Shown here in pieces: positions 33,426-41,919 of a stretch of 64,000 bases of DNA. Both the position numbers and the translations under genes were made by a program. The notes beneath the pieces are model-generated. The model saw only the letters and a list, made by a program, of their open reading frames with translations, did not search any database and had not been told where the DNA came from. Within the stretch, counting starts at the first letter, position 1, and each line of letters starts with the position of its first letter. The stretch is from an uncultured Ectothiorhodospiraceae bacterium (GTDB taxonomy: Bacteria > Pseudomonadota > Gammaproteobacteria > Nevskiales > Oceanococcaceae), in contig CAKZQS010000046.1 of the NCBI GenBank assembly GCA_937141935.1, positions 1 to 64,000 on the forward strand, in the 5' to 3' direction.

Positions 33426-35945
33426 TCATCGCGCCGGGCCCACGCGTCGCGGGTCGAGATCGGCAGCGCGCGGAGCCTCGTCCCGGGATGGCGCTTTCCA
33501 GCGCCGGAGCCTCAGCGCGTTTCCCAGGACAAAAACCGAAGACAGCGCCATCGCGGCCGCCGCGAATATCGGCGAGAGCAAGAGGCCGAAGACCGGGTAC
33601 AGCGCTCCCGCGGCGAGCGGCAGCAGCGCAGCGTTGTAGGCAAACGCCCAGAACAGGTTCTGCCGGATGTTGTGGATGGTGGCGTTCGAGAGCGCAATGG
33701 CATTCGGCACGCCCCGGAGAGTGCCCGACATCAGCACAACGTCCGCCGCCTCTATCGCCACATCGGTGCCCGTCCCGATCGCAAGCCCCACATCCGCCTC
33801 GGCGAGCGCAGGCGCGTCGTTGATGCCGTCGCCGACAAACGCGATACGCCCATGCTCCGCCTTCAGCGCCTTGATCGCCTCTACCTTGCCCTGCGGGAGG
33901 ACCTCGGCCACAACCTCATCGATGCCCAGCCTGCGGGCGATCGCCATCGCCGTGCGGCGATTGTCGCCGGTTACCATCGCGACCTTGAGGCCAAGATCGT
34001 GCAGCGCGCGGAGCGCTTCGGGCGCGGTCTCCTTGACCGGGTCCGCCACGGCGACAATTGCGGCGAGCTGGCCGCCCACGGCCGCATAAATCGGTGATTT
34101 TCCCTCATCCGCAAGGCGCCCGGCGGTGTCGGCGAAGACTGACAAGTCGTGACCGAGGGCAGCCATGTAGCGGTCCGCACCAACCTCGACCCTCTGACCA
34201 CCCGCTGTCGCGACGACACCCATTCCGGTCACGCTGTCGAAATCGCGAATCTCATGCAGCTGCAGTCGCTCCTTCTTGGCCGCCGCGACAATGGCGCGCG
34301 CGATCGGGTGCTCCGACTTCGCCTCGACCGCCGCCACGCGGGCCAGGACGTCGTCCCGGTCAAATGCGTCGGCGACCGTCAGGTCGGTCATGCGCGGCTC
34401 ACCTTCGGTAAGCGTGCCGGTCTTGTCGAAGGCGACGACGCGGGCCTCCTTGAGAAGCTGCAGCGCTTCCCCCTTGCGAAAGAGGACGCCCAACTCGGCG
34501 GCACGTCCGGTGCCCACCATGATTGAGGTCGGCGTGGCCAGGCCCATGGCGCAGGGACAGGCGATGATCAGGACGGCGACAGCGTTCACGAGGCTGAAGG
34601 TCAGGGCGGGTTCGGGCCCGAAGACGAACCAGACCGCAAAGGTCAGGAGTGCAAGCGCAATAACCGCTGGCACGAAATACAGCGTCACCTTGTCCACAAG
34701 CGCCTGGATCGGCAGCTTGGATCCCTGAGCCTCTTCCACCATCCGAATGATCTGCGCGAGCATTGAATCGCCGCCCACGGCGGTTGCCCGGACGCCGAGG
34801 CTGCCGGTCTGGTTGACGGTGCCGCCGACCACCATTGCCCCGTTGGCCTTGGCAACTGGCACCGGCTCGCCGGTGATCATCGATTCGTCGATATAGCTCT
34901 TGCCCTCGATGACCTCACCATCGACTGGCACGCGCTCGCCGGGACGGACCTCAACGATGTCGCCTCGTACGACCTCGCCAATGGCGATCTCGATCACCCC
35001 AGCCTCACGTCGCACCCGTGCCGTCTTCGATTGAAGCCCCACCAGGCGCGTGATCGCCTCCGAGGTGCGGCCCTTGGCTCGCGCCTCCATCCAGCGGCCC
35101 ACCAAGATCAGAGTGGCGATCACCGCCGCCGCCTCGAAGTACACGTTGACCGTCGCCTCGGGCAACACCGCGGGCGCAAAGAGGGCGATACAGGAGTAGA
35201 GATATGCCGCCGAGGTGCCGACTGCGACGAGGCTGTTCATGTCCGGCGCGCCCCTCAACAAGGCCGGGACCCCCTTGGTGTAGAAGTGCCGCCCGGGGCC
35301 GAAAAGGACGAGCGAGGTCAAGGCGAACTGCAACATCCAGTTCAACCGCATCCCCAGGGTCGCCATGATGAGGTCGTGAAGCCCCGGAATGACATGGCTG
35401 CCCATTTCCAGGACGAAGACCGGCAGCGTGAGTAGACCCGCGAGAATGACGCTCCGACGCAGGTTTCGGCGCTCCGCCTCGCGCTGATCTGCGGCGGGAT
35501 CGGTGGTGGCGGACGGGGCGGTAAGCTCGCGCGCTTCGTAGCCCACCTCGTGAATGGCCGCGACCAGGGCGACGGCATCTGCGGTGCCCCGCACGCTTGC
35601 CCGCTCAGTCGCAAGATTAACGCTGGCGTGTGCCACGCCCGGGACGGCTCGCAGCGCGTGTTCGACGCGGCCCACGCAGGACGCACAGCTCATGCCCTTC
35701 ACGCCGAGCTCGATGCGACTGGCTCGCACCTCGTAGCCGACATCATGGATAGCCCTGACCAGCGCCGCGCGGTCAGGAGGGCCATCGAGGCGCACATCCG
35801 CACGCTCGGTGGCGAGGTTCACCTGGGCTTGCGTGACGCCTGGCACCGCGCTTAACGCGCGCTCCACCCGGCTGACGCAGGAGGCACAGCTCATGCCCTC
35901 GATGGCCAGGCTGACCGAATGCGATCTCGTAGAAGGCGATGTCAT
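33426..35945 (-). CDS. copA: Cu(I)-translocating P1B-type ATPase CopA
   Basis: The 839-residue pump exports Cu(I) across the inner membrane. Two heavy-metal-associated domains carry GMSCASC (Cys 20/23 and 87/90). The transmembrane metal site is CPC at residues 463-465, the phosphorylated Asp is in DKTGT (507), and the ATP site includes [15 protein letters not shown]. Helices 7 and 8 hold [11 protein letters not shown] and [12 protein letters not shown], the YN and MxxSS motifs of the P1B-1 class. A CueR box with a 19-bp spaced promoter lies directly upstream. It is probably cotranscribed with cueR. Confidence 0.96.
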   Translation of the reverse strand: MTSPSTRSHSVSLAIEGMSCASCVSRVERALSAVPGVTQAQVNLATERADVRLDGPPDRAALVRAIHDVGYEVRASRIELGVKGMSCASCVGRVEHALRAVPGVAHASVNLATERASVRGTADAVALVAAIHEVGYEARELTAPSATTDPAADQREAERRNLRRSVILAGLLTLPVFVLEMGSHVIPGLHDLIMATLGMRLNWMLQFALTSLVLFGPGRHFYTKGVPALLRGAPDMNSLVAVGTSAAYLYSCIALFAPAVLPEATVNVYFEAAAVIATLILVGRWMEARAKGRTSEAITRLVGLQSKTARVRREAGVIEIAIGEVVRGDIVEVRPGERVPVDGEVIEGKSYIDESMITGEPVPVAKANGAMVVGGTVNQTGSLGVRATAVGGDSMLAQIIRMVEEAQGSKLPIQALVDKVTLYFVPAVIALALLTFAVWFVFGPEPALTFSLVNAVAVLIIACPCAMGLATPTSIMVGTGRAAELGVLFRKGEALQLLKEARVVAFDKTGTLTEGEPRMTDLTVADAFDRDDVLARVAAVEAKSEHPIARAIVAAAKKERLQLHEIRDFDSVTGMGVVATAGGQRVEVGADRYMAALGHDLSVFADTAGRLADEGKSPIYAAVGGQLAAIVAVADPVKETAPEALRALHDLGLKVAMVTGDNRRTAMAIARRLGIDEVVAEVLPQGKVEAIKALKAEHGRIAFVGDGINDAPALAEADVGLAIGTGTDVAIEAADVVLMSGTLRGVPNAIALSNATIHNIRQNLFWAFAYNAALLPLAAGALYPVFGLLLSPIFAAAAMALSSVFVLGNALRLRRWKAPSRDEAPRAADLDPRRVGPAR

Positions 35946-35984
35946 GGCGCTTACTCCGTTCGGGTGGACGCATCATCGCCATGC

Positions 35985-36016
35985 AGCGTAGAGCTTCCAG
36001 CCGTGGGAAGGTCAAG
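35985..36016 (-). promoter_or_regulatory. CueR-type promoter of copA
   Basis: On the minus strand, -35 TTGACC and -10 TACGCT are separated by exactly 19 bp, the distorted spacing of MerR-family promoters. The dyad ACCTTCC-N7-GGAAGCT (plus-strand AGCTTCC at 35992-35998, GGAAGGT at 36006-36012) overlaps it, close to the known CueR site. Confidence 0.9.
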
Positions 36017-36038
36017 CATTTTTTTTTGATACTCACCC

Positions 36039-36070
36039 CTTGACCTTCCCACGATGGCAAGGACTATCGT
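36039..36070 (+). promoter_or_regulatory. CueR-type promoter of the copZ-like gene
   Basis: TTGACC (36040-36045) and TATCGT (36065-36070) are again 19 bp apart. The dyad is ACCTTCC-N7-GCAAGGA, with a weaker right half. Fifteen bases (36039-36053) are the exact inverted copy of 36002-36016 in the copA promoter. Confidence 0.85.
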
Positions 36071-36104
36071 GGCGGGCGTCGTATCCATCGCTGGAGCAAA
36101 ACCG

Positions 36105-36341
36105 ATGCAATTTCATATCGAGAACCTGACCTGCGGAGGTTGCGTAAAGCGCGTGACCACGGCCATCCACTCCGTCGACGCGGACGCGGAGGTGTGGGCC
36201 GACCCCAGGTCCCGCCAGATCGAGGTGCAGTCGGGCAAGCCGCGCGAGGCCTTCCTGCCCGCACTCGAGAAGGCGGGCTACCCGGCGGCTGGCCCGCTTG
36301 ACCCTGAGGTTGCCAGCTGCCATGTCCCCGGCGCGGCGTGA
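36105..36341 (+). CDS. CopZ-like copper chaperone (HMA domain)
   Basis: The 78-residue protein is a single heavy-metal-associated domain: MQFHIENLTCGGC with Cys 10 and 13, then helix KRVTTAIHSVDADAEVWADP and strand QIEVQSG. It probably carries Cu(I) in the cytoplasm to CopA. The start at 36105 is 35 nt after the -10 box and follows CTGGAGC. The longer reading from 36054 would begin inside the promoter and was rejected. An extra VASCHVPG tail contributes another Cys and His. It is divergent from copA under a mirrored CueR promoter. Confidence 0.9.
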   Translation: MQFHIENLTCGGCVKRVTTAIHSVDADAEVWADPRSRQIEVQSGKPREAFLPALEKAGYPAAGPLDPEVASCHVPGAA

Positions 36342-36629
36342 AGGCCCTCGCCCGGGTGTTGTGTCGGCCAGCGCTTCGCATTGTTGCCTCCCGCAATGCC
36401 TTCCGGGCGCGTAAACAGTTCGGGCGTCCTCAAGCGGCCTGCCCTTGTGGGTCGGAGCCGACGACGGGCTTTGTACGGGTTGGCGAACGGCGCCCAACAC
36501 CCGCTGCCCCCGCTATCGCCGTGCGGCTAGATCTGCTGCGGCGCCGCCCGATCCATCTGAGGGCCGACAATCGGGACTACGGTCACGCCGACCTTGACCC
36601 CAGCGTGTTGCTGTGCGCTAATCCGCGCC

Positions 36630-37043
36630 ATGTTGACCGGCCTGCGAAATAACCGCGTGCTGCCGCTACTGCTGGTGGTGTTCGCGCTCGTTGTGCCCGT
36701 GTCACAGGCCGCGATGCTGTGCTGTGCTCAAGCCGGCGGGGCCTCCATGGCGCACGCCGAAACCGTGCAGTCCCCCAGCGGGACCGCAGTCGGCTCCATC
36801 GACAATTGTCACGAAGACGCGCAGATACCAAGTACCTCTTCGTCCGGTAACGACACGGTGTCGTCTGGCACGGCCATGGACGCAGATTGCCTCAGCGACT
36901 GCCTGGAGATGCTGCAACTCAGTGTGCCGGAGCAAGAGTTCGCTCAGGACCTCGCGGTGCATGCGCCATCACTACGACCGCCCCAGGTGCCGCACATTCT
37001 TCCGGCCCATCGCCTGCCGCTGCTGAGGCCTCCCGCCGCCTGA
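36630..37043 (+). CDS. Small exported Cys-rich protein, CopL-like candidate
   Basis: The 137-residue protein has a hydrophobic leader (VLPLLLVVFALVVPVSQAA), then CC, NCH and DCLSDCLEML, giving six to seven Cys in the mature part, and a proline/leucine-rich tail. It lies 120 bp upstream of the multicopper oxidase gene. A CopL-type metal-binding regulatory protein occupies this spot in Xanthomonas copLAB, and the layout is similar, but I cannot confirm homology. It may alternatively be a copper-storage or sensing protein. The start at 36630 was chosen for its signal peptide. Confidence 0.6.
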   Translation: MLTGLRNNRVLPLLLVVFALVVPVSQAAMLCCAQAGGASMAHAETVQSPSGTAVGSIDNCHEDAQIPSTSSSGNDTVSSGTAMDADCLSDCLEMLQLSVPEQEFAQDLAVHAPSLRPPQVPHILPAHRLPLLRPPAA

Positions 37044-37163
37044 TCCCGCGCGCACGCCTGCGTGCGCTCAGTGCCTGGCGCGTCGCGCCGCGATGGGGCA
37101 TCTCTAAGGCCCGCATCGCCGCCATTGCGCCCGGTTCGACACACTGTCACGGGATCTTCACGC

Positions 37164-39116
37164 ATGAGCTTTCTACACAACCCCGCGCGGCGTCGCTTCG
37201 TGCAGGGGCTGGCCAGCGGCGGCGCCGCGGCCGCCTTCGGACCCGCCGTGGCGGGCGCCACCACTGGATCGCCGGCCGCCGGCGCCATCGGCCCGTCCGG
37301 CCTGCCGGAATTGCACGGGCCGCATATTCGTCTGGACATCGGCCGCACGCCGGTGAACTTCACCGGCCGTGAGCGCATGGCCACGACCATCAACGGCGGC
37401 GTACCCGGCCCCCTGCTGCGCTGGCGTGAAGGGGACACCGTCACGCTGGACGTGACGAACAACCTGGCGCAGCACACCTCGATCCACTGGCACGGCATTC
37501 TGTTGCCCGCCAACATGGATGGCGTGCCGGGCATGTCCTTCGTCGGCATCCTGCCCGGCGACACCTTCCGCTACCGCTTCACGGTGCGCCAGTCCGGCAC
37601 GTATTGGTACCACAGCCATTCCGGGTTTCAGGAGCAGCTCGGCCACTATGGCCCGCTGGTCATCGAGCCGCGCGAACCCGACCCGCACCGGGCGGACCGC
37701 GACTACGTGGTGATGCTGTCCGACTGGACCGACGAAGACCCCTACCACGTGTTCGCCACGCTGAAAAAGGTGTCGGACTACTACAACTTCGACCAGTACA
37801 CGCTCGGCGATCTGTTCCGCGACGTGCGCCAGAACGGCCTGATCGCCACGATGCAGGAGCGCGCGATGTGGGGCGAGATGCGCATGATGGCCACCGACCT
37901 GGCCGATGTGTCCGCCCACACCTACACCTATCTGATGAATGGCCAGGCGCCGGCGGGCAACTGGACCGGTCTGTTCAAGCCCGGCGAGACAGTGCGCCTG
38001 CGCTTCATCAACGGGGCGGCGATGAGCTTTTTCGACGTGCGCATCCCCGGGCTCGAGATGACGGTCATCGCGGCGGACGGCCAGCCCGTGCACCCGGTCA
38101 GCGTTGATGAGTTCCGCATTGCCGTGGCCGAGACCATCGATGTGCTGGTGCGGCCCCGCGACGGTGCCTACACGATTTTCGCCCAGTCCTCGGATCGCAC
38201 GGGTTATGCCCGTGGCACCCTGGCACCCCGCGCCGGCATGGAGGCGGCGGTGCCGGAACTGGATCCGCGGCCGATGCTGACGATGGCCGACATGGGTCAC
38301 GGCGGCCACGGCGGCCACGGCGGCCACGGCGGCGGTGGCGGTGGCGGTGGCGGTGGCGGTCATGAGATGCCTGCCATGTCCCACGGCGGCGCCATCCCAC
38401 GTGCCGGCAAGTCGTCCGACGCACATGTCGCGGGCGGCGGCGCAGAGCATGCCGGTCATGCGGCGGCGTCAGGCGGGCACGAGCACGCCGGCCACGGGGC
38501 CATGAAGCGGCCTGCGGGGCAGGCCGACGCCGCACATGCCGGACATGGCGACGGACACGCCGCCGGCATGCCGGCGGTGCATGGTCTGGGCACGCTGCGC
38601 CATGCGCCCAGCGAGTATGGCAACCCCGGCGTGGACATGCTGACGATGACGCCCAAGCCGAAGCTGGACGATCCCGGCATCGGCCTGCGCAACAACGGCC
38701 GCCGTGTGCTCACCTACGCCGACATGCGCACCACATTCGCCGACCCGGACGGTCGTCCGCCATCGCGCGAAATCGAGCTGCACCTGACCGGCCACATGGA
38801 GCGCTACGTGTGGTCCTTCGACGGCATCCGCTTTGCGGATTCCGAACCTCTGCGGCTGCGCTATGGCGAGCGCGTGATGATCACGCTGGTCAACGACACG
38901 ATGATGGAGCACCCGGTCCACCTGCATGGCGTGTGGAGTGACGTCGTCGACGAAAACGGCGATTTCATGCTGCGCAAGCACACGGTGACGATGCCGCCGG
39001 GCACGCGACGCAGCTATCTCGTGACGGCCGACGCGCTGGGGCGGTGGGCCTACCACTGCCATCTGCTCTACCACATGGAAGCGGGCATGATGCGAGAGGT
39101 GCGGATCGATGTGTAA
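37164..39116 (+). CDS. Multicopper oxidase CopA (copper resistance, periplasmic)
   Basis: The 650-residue protein has a twin-arginine signal (ARRRFVQGLASGG) and three cupredoxin domains. Copper ligands are seen in HWHGILLP, WYHSHSGFQEQ, HPVHLHGVWSD and HCHLLYHMEAGMM, covering the trinuclear and type 1 sites. Between domains 2 and 3 is a His/Met/Gly-rich linker with HGGHGGHGGHGGG and MPAMSHGG stretches, typical of PcoA/CopA-type enzymes that oxidise Cu(I) and bind extra copper. The stop overlaps the copB start by 8 nt. It is the periplasmic counterpart of the P-type CopA pump, a different protein with the same name. Confidence 0.93.
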   Translation: MSFLHNPARRRFVQGLASGGAAAAFGPAVAGATTGSPAAGAIGPSGLPELHGPHIRLDIGRTPVNFTGRERMATTINGGVPGPLLRWREGDTVTLDVTNNLAQHTSIHWHGILLPANMDGVPGMSFVGILPGDTFRYRFTVRQSGTYWYHSHSGFQEQLGHYGPLVIEPREPDPHRADRDYVVMLSDWTDEDPYHVFATLKKVSDYYNFDQYTLGDLFRDVRQNGLIATMQERAMWGEMRMMATDLADVSAHTYTYLMNGQAPAGNWTGLFKPGETVRLRFINGAAMSFFDVRIPGLEMTVIAADGQPVHPVSVDEFRIAVAETIDVLVRPRDGAYTIFAQSSDRTGYARGTLAPRAGMEAAVPELDPRPMLTMADMGHGGHGGHGGHGGGGGGGGGGGHEMPAMSHGGAIPRAGKSSDAHVAGGGAEHAGHAAASGGHEHAGHGAMKRPAGQADAAHAGHGDGHAAGMPAVHGLGTLRHAPSEYGNPGVDMLTMTPKPKLDDPGIGLRNNGRRVLTYADMRTTFADPDGRPPSREIELHLTGHMERYVWSFDGIRFADSEPLRLRYGERVMITLVNDTMMEHPVHLHGVWSDVVDENGDFMLRKHTVTMPPGTRRSYLVTADALGRWAYHCHLLYHMEAGMMREVRIDV

Positions 39117-40176
39117 TGCACAGTTCACACGCTGCGGTATGGCCGCGGCAGCTCTTGCGGCGTGTGCCCTTGCGGCGCCGGTCTTTGCCCAGATGCATGA
39201 GGGCGGGCATGGCAAACCGGAATCGGACCGGCCGTCGGGCGCAAGCGCGCATCAGCATGGGGCGCATCAGCATGGGGCGCCCCCCCCAACGGGACACACT
39301 GATGACGGCCAGCACGGCCAGCACGGCCAGCACGGCCAGCACGGCCAGCACGGCCAGCACGGCCAGCACGGCCAGCACGGTGCCGCCGGTGTGGACAAGC
39401 GCGCATCAGCCGCCCGGGAGGTCCCTCGCAACAGGGCGGCCGGTGGTGCCGAGCCGGCGCTGCCCTACCTGCCTCCTCCGACCAAGGAGGCGCTGGAGGC
39501 GGCCTTTCCGGACTTGGGCGTGTTTGATCTGCGCGAGCACATGCGCGGCCCGCTGATCGGCCACCTGCTGTTCGACCGTCTGGAGTGGATGCCCGAAGCC
39601 GATGAACCTCAGGGCGCGCTGGAGGTGGACGGCTGGCTGGGCTACGACTTCAACCGCCTGTGGCTGCGGGCCGATGGCGCGTGGCACGACGGGTCGTGGG
39701 AACAGGCACGCGCGGAGCTGCACTATGGACGGGCCTTTGCCCGGTGGTGGGAAGCGCTGATTGGCCTGCGCCGCGACGACGGCGAAGGCCAGTCGCCGCG
39801 CCACTGGCTGGGTGTCGGCATTCAGGGCCTGGCCCCGTACTGGCTCGAAACGGAGCTGACTGCGTACTTCACCGAAGGCCAGCAGGCACTGGAGCTGGAG
39901 CTGGAGCGCGAGTTTCTGATCACGAACCGGCTGATCCTGCAGGGGGTGATCGAGGCAGGCGCCCACCTGCGTGACGAACCGCAGCAGCTGATCGGTGCCG
40001 GGTTGACAGAGGGCGAGGCTGGCCTGCGTCTGCGCTACCTGATCAAGCGCGAGTTCGCGCCCTACATCGGCTGGCAATGGGAGCGGGCATTCGGTGACAG
40101 CGCCGATCTGATCGAGGCAGCAGGCGGGGAGACCAGCGAATCGGTCTTCGTGGCCGGCCTGCGCGTGTGGTTCTAG
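39109..40176 (+). CDS. copB: CopB outer-membrane copper resistance protein
   Basis: The 355-residue protein has a signal peptide ending at PVFAQ, a His-rich region containing eight tandem Gly-Gln-His triplets, then the CopB domain. The domain shows HLLFDRLEW, VDGWLGYDFNRLWLRADG, RAELHYGRAFARWWE and a terminal aromatic strand (VFVAGLRVWF). CopB/PcoB proteins are outer-membrane barrels that act with the multicopper oxidase in periplasmic copper tolerance. The start overlaps the copA stop, indicating coupling. The repeat is encoded by a perfect 9-bp tandem array that could change in length by slippage. Confidence 0.92.
   Translation: MCNAQFTRCGMAAAALAACALAAPVFAQMHEGGHGKPESDRPSGASAHQHGAHQHGAPPPTGHTDDGQHGQHGQHGQHGQHGQHGQHGQHGAAGVDKRASAAREVPRNRAAGGAEPALPYLPPPTKEALEAAFPDLGVFDLREHMRGPLIGHLLFDRLEWMPEADEPQGALEVDGWLGYDFNRLWLRADGAWHDGSWEQARAELHYGRAFARWWEALIGLRRDDGEGQSPRHWLGVGIQGLAPYWLETELTAYFTEGQQALELELEREFLITNRLILQGVIEAGAHLRDEPQQLIGAGLTEGEAGLRLRYLIKREFAPYIGWQWERAFGDSADLIEAAGGETSESVFVAGLRVWF
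39307..39378. repeat. 9-bp tandem array encoding Gly-Gln-His repeats in copB
   Basis: Eight perfect copies of GGCCAGCAC run in frame within copB. Because each copy is a whole number of codons, copy change would alter the number of His without a frameshift. Confidence 0.9.
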
Positions 40177-40192
40177 TGACAGGGGGTCGGTG

Positions 40193-41326
40193 ATGAAGCA
40201 GTTTCTCCTTGGTATGGGCACGGTTGTCGTTCTGGGGCTGCTGCTGGTGCTGGCGCTGACCGTGGGGGGTTATGCGCCCATCACGGCGGTGCCGGCCGAG
40301 TCCGGCTGGTGGCGCAATCTGGTGCATTCGGCCTACGAATCGGCCCTGGCGCGGCGGGCGCAGGGCGTGTCGCGGCCCCAGGGCTGGAACGACGCCGCGC
40401 GCGCACGGGCGGGGGCCTCGGCCTTTGACGACATGTGCGCCTCCTGCCACACCCCACCGGGCCACGCGGTCAGCGTGCAGGTGCAGGGCATGAATCCCGC
40501 GCCGCCGCGTCTGGACGAGCTGCTGCACCGCCGCACGCCCGCGGAAGCCTTCTACGTGCTGCGCCACGGGGTACGCATGACGGGCATGCCGGCCTTCGGA
40601 CCCACGCACAGCGACGGCACATTGTGGGAGCTGGTCGCCTTTCTGGAAGCCGCGCGCGATCTCGACACCATGGGCTACCGAAAAATGGTGGCCGCGGGTC
40701 GGGGCTTGACGGGTGACGACGGGCACGACCACAGCCACGGGCCGGGCGGCGGCCGCCAGTCCGGCGCGGACGGGCCCCGCCGGGACGACGGGCACGACCA
40801 CGACCACGACCACGACCACGATCACGACCATGGCGAAGACGACAAGGCCTCCGGCGGTCACCACGGCGACATGGGCGCCGGGGGCGACGGCGGAGAGCCA
40901 TCGAGTCACGCCCAAGCGATGCAGGCGGCGGCCATGCTGCCCGCCAGCGAACTCGGCCCGGCGCAAGTCAGTGATGCCTTGTTCGCCGCATTGGCGGCGG
41001 GCGACGCCGAGCGGGTGCGGCAGCTGCTGCATCCGCAAGTGCTGATCTTCGAGCAGGGCGGCCAGGAAACCGGCTGGGAAGAATACTCCGCCCATCACTT
41101 GGCAGCCGACATGGCCTTCGCCGCCAAGGCAAGCGCGCGGCGCGCCTTCAGGCAGGTATGGCAACAGTCCGATACCGCCGTCGTGGCCACGCGCTCCGAT
41201 GTGGAGAGCCAAAGCCAGAGCGAATCGTCGAGCTACCGCAGCACCGAAACCCTGCTGTTGCGCGAGGGGCCGCAGGGCTGGCGCGTTACGCACATCCACT
41301 GGTCCTCACGAGCGATGGAGAATTGA
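40193..41326 (+). CDS. Cytochrome c / His-rich / NTF2-like fusion protein
   Basis: The 377-residue protein has an N-terminal membrane anchor (residues 5-30). A mono-heme cytochrome c domain follows, with CASCH at 82-86 and a possible distal Met in RMTGMPAFGP at about 132. Then comes a His/Asp-rich linker (about 165-215, with DHDHDHDHDHDHDH) and an NTF2/SnoaL-like domain (VSDALFAALAAGDAERVRQL; TETLLLREGPQGWRVTHIHW). AGGGGG precedes the ATG at 40193. It follows copB by 16 bp and precedes the DUF411 gene. The protein might pass electrons during copper oxidation or bind surplus copper; both are inference. Confidence 0.8.
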   Translation: MKQFLLGMGTVVVLGLLLVLALTVGGYAPITAVPAESGWWRNLVHSAYESALARRAQGVSRPQGWNDAARARAGASAFDDMCASCHTPPGHAVSVQVQGMNPAPPRLDELLHRRTPAEAFYVLRHGVRMTGMPAFGPTHSDGTLWELVAFLEAARDLDTMGYRKMVAAGRGLTGDDGHDHSHGPGGGRQSGADGPRRDDGHDHDHDHDHDHDHGEDDKASGGHHGDMGAGGDGGEPSSHAQAMQAAAMLPASELGPAQVSDALFAALAAGDAERVRQLLHPQVLIFEQGGQETGWEEYSAHHLAADMAFAAKASARRAFRQVWQQSDTAVVATRSDVESQSQSESSSYRSTETLLLREGPQGWRVTHIHWSSRAMEN

Positions 41327-41328
41327 CA

Positions 41329-41919
41329 GTGTTCGGACAAGCCTATCCCCGGGCCGCGACTTTGCTGCTGCCCATGTTTCTGGCCACCGCGTTGGTAGCC
41401 TGCGCCGAGGACGACGCAAAGGCCACCCTCGCTGCGCAGGCGGGTTCGGAGCCCCCTGCTCCCAGGACGCAGGCGGCGGCTGTTCAGGCGCCTGCACGGC
41501 CGCTGGTGACCGTCTACAAGAGCCCGACTTGTGGCTGCTGCGCGAAATGGGTGGACCACATGCGCGAACACGGATTCGAGCTCGCCGTCGTCGACGACCA
41601 GCAGATGGGCATGCGCAAAGCGCAGCTCGGGGTGCCGCAGGCGATGGCCTCGTGCCACACCGCCACGGTTGGCGATTACGTGATCGAAGGCCACGTGCCC
41701 GCGCAGGACGTGCTGCGTCTGTTGCGCGAGAAGCCCTACGCCGCCGGACTGGCCGTGCCCGGCATGCCGATCGGCTCGCCGGGCATGGAAGTCGGAGACC
41801 GCATCGATCCTTACACCGTGTGGCTGTACGGGGATGCCGCCAGCGAGCGGCGACCCTACGCCCACCATGGTCACGCATGGCGTGGGGCCACACCCCCTGT
41901 CTCCGGGGACCGCACATGA
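41329..41919 (+). CDS. DUF411 metal-binding lipoprotein (copy 2)
   Basis: The 196-residue protein starts at GTG 41329 (GGAG upstream), two bases after the preceding stop. A lipobox (LVAC) is followed by an Ala/Gln spacer and the DUF411 domain: VYKSPTCGCCAKWVDHM, ASCHTATVGDYVIEGHVPA and GLAVPGMPIGSPGMEVGDR. The same motifs are in copy 1 at 14770-15333. The C-terminus has extra His (YAHHGHAW). The stop overlaps the APC permease start (ATGA). It is probably periplasmic and copper-binding, but its mechanism is unknown. Confidence 0.88.
   Translation: MFGQAYPRAATLLLPMFLATALVACAEDDAKATLAAQAGSEPPAPRTQAAAVQAPARPLVTVYKSPTCGCCAKWVDHMREHGFELAVVDDQQMGMRKAQLGVPQAMASCHTATVGDYVIEGHVPAQDVLRLLREKPYAAGLAVPGMPIGSPGMEVGDRIDPYTVWLYGDAASERRPYAHHGHAWRGATPPVSGDRT

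Noticed and set aside
36054-36104. N-terminal extension of the copZ-like protein from an upstream ATG
   Set aside because: It would begin before the -10 box of the CueR promoter, so it could not be transcribed from it.
39307-39378. Possible CRISPR-like array
   Set aside because: The units are contiguous 9-bp codon repeats inside copB, with no spacers and no cas genes.
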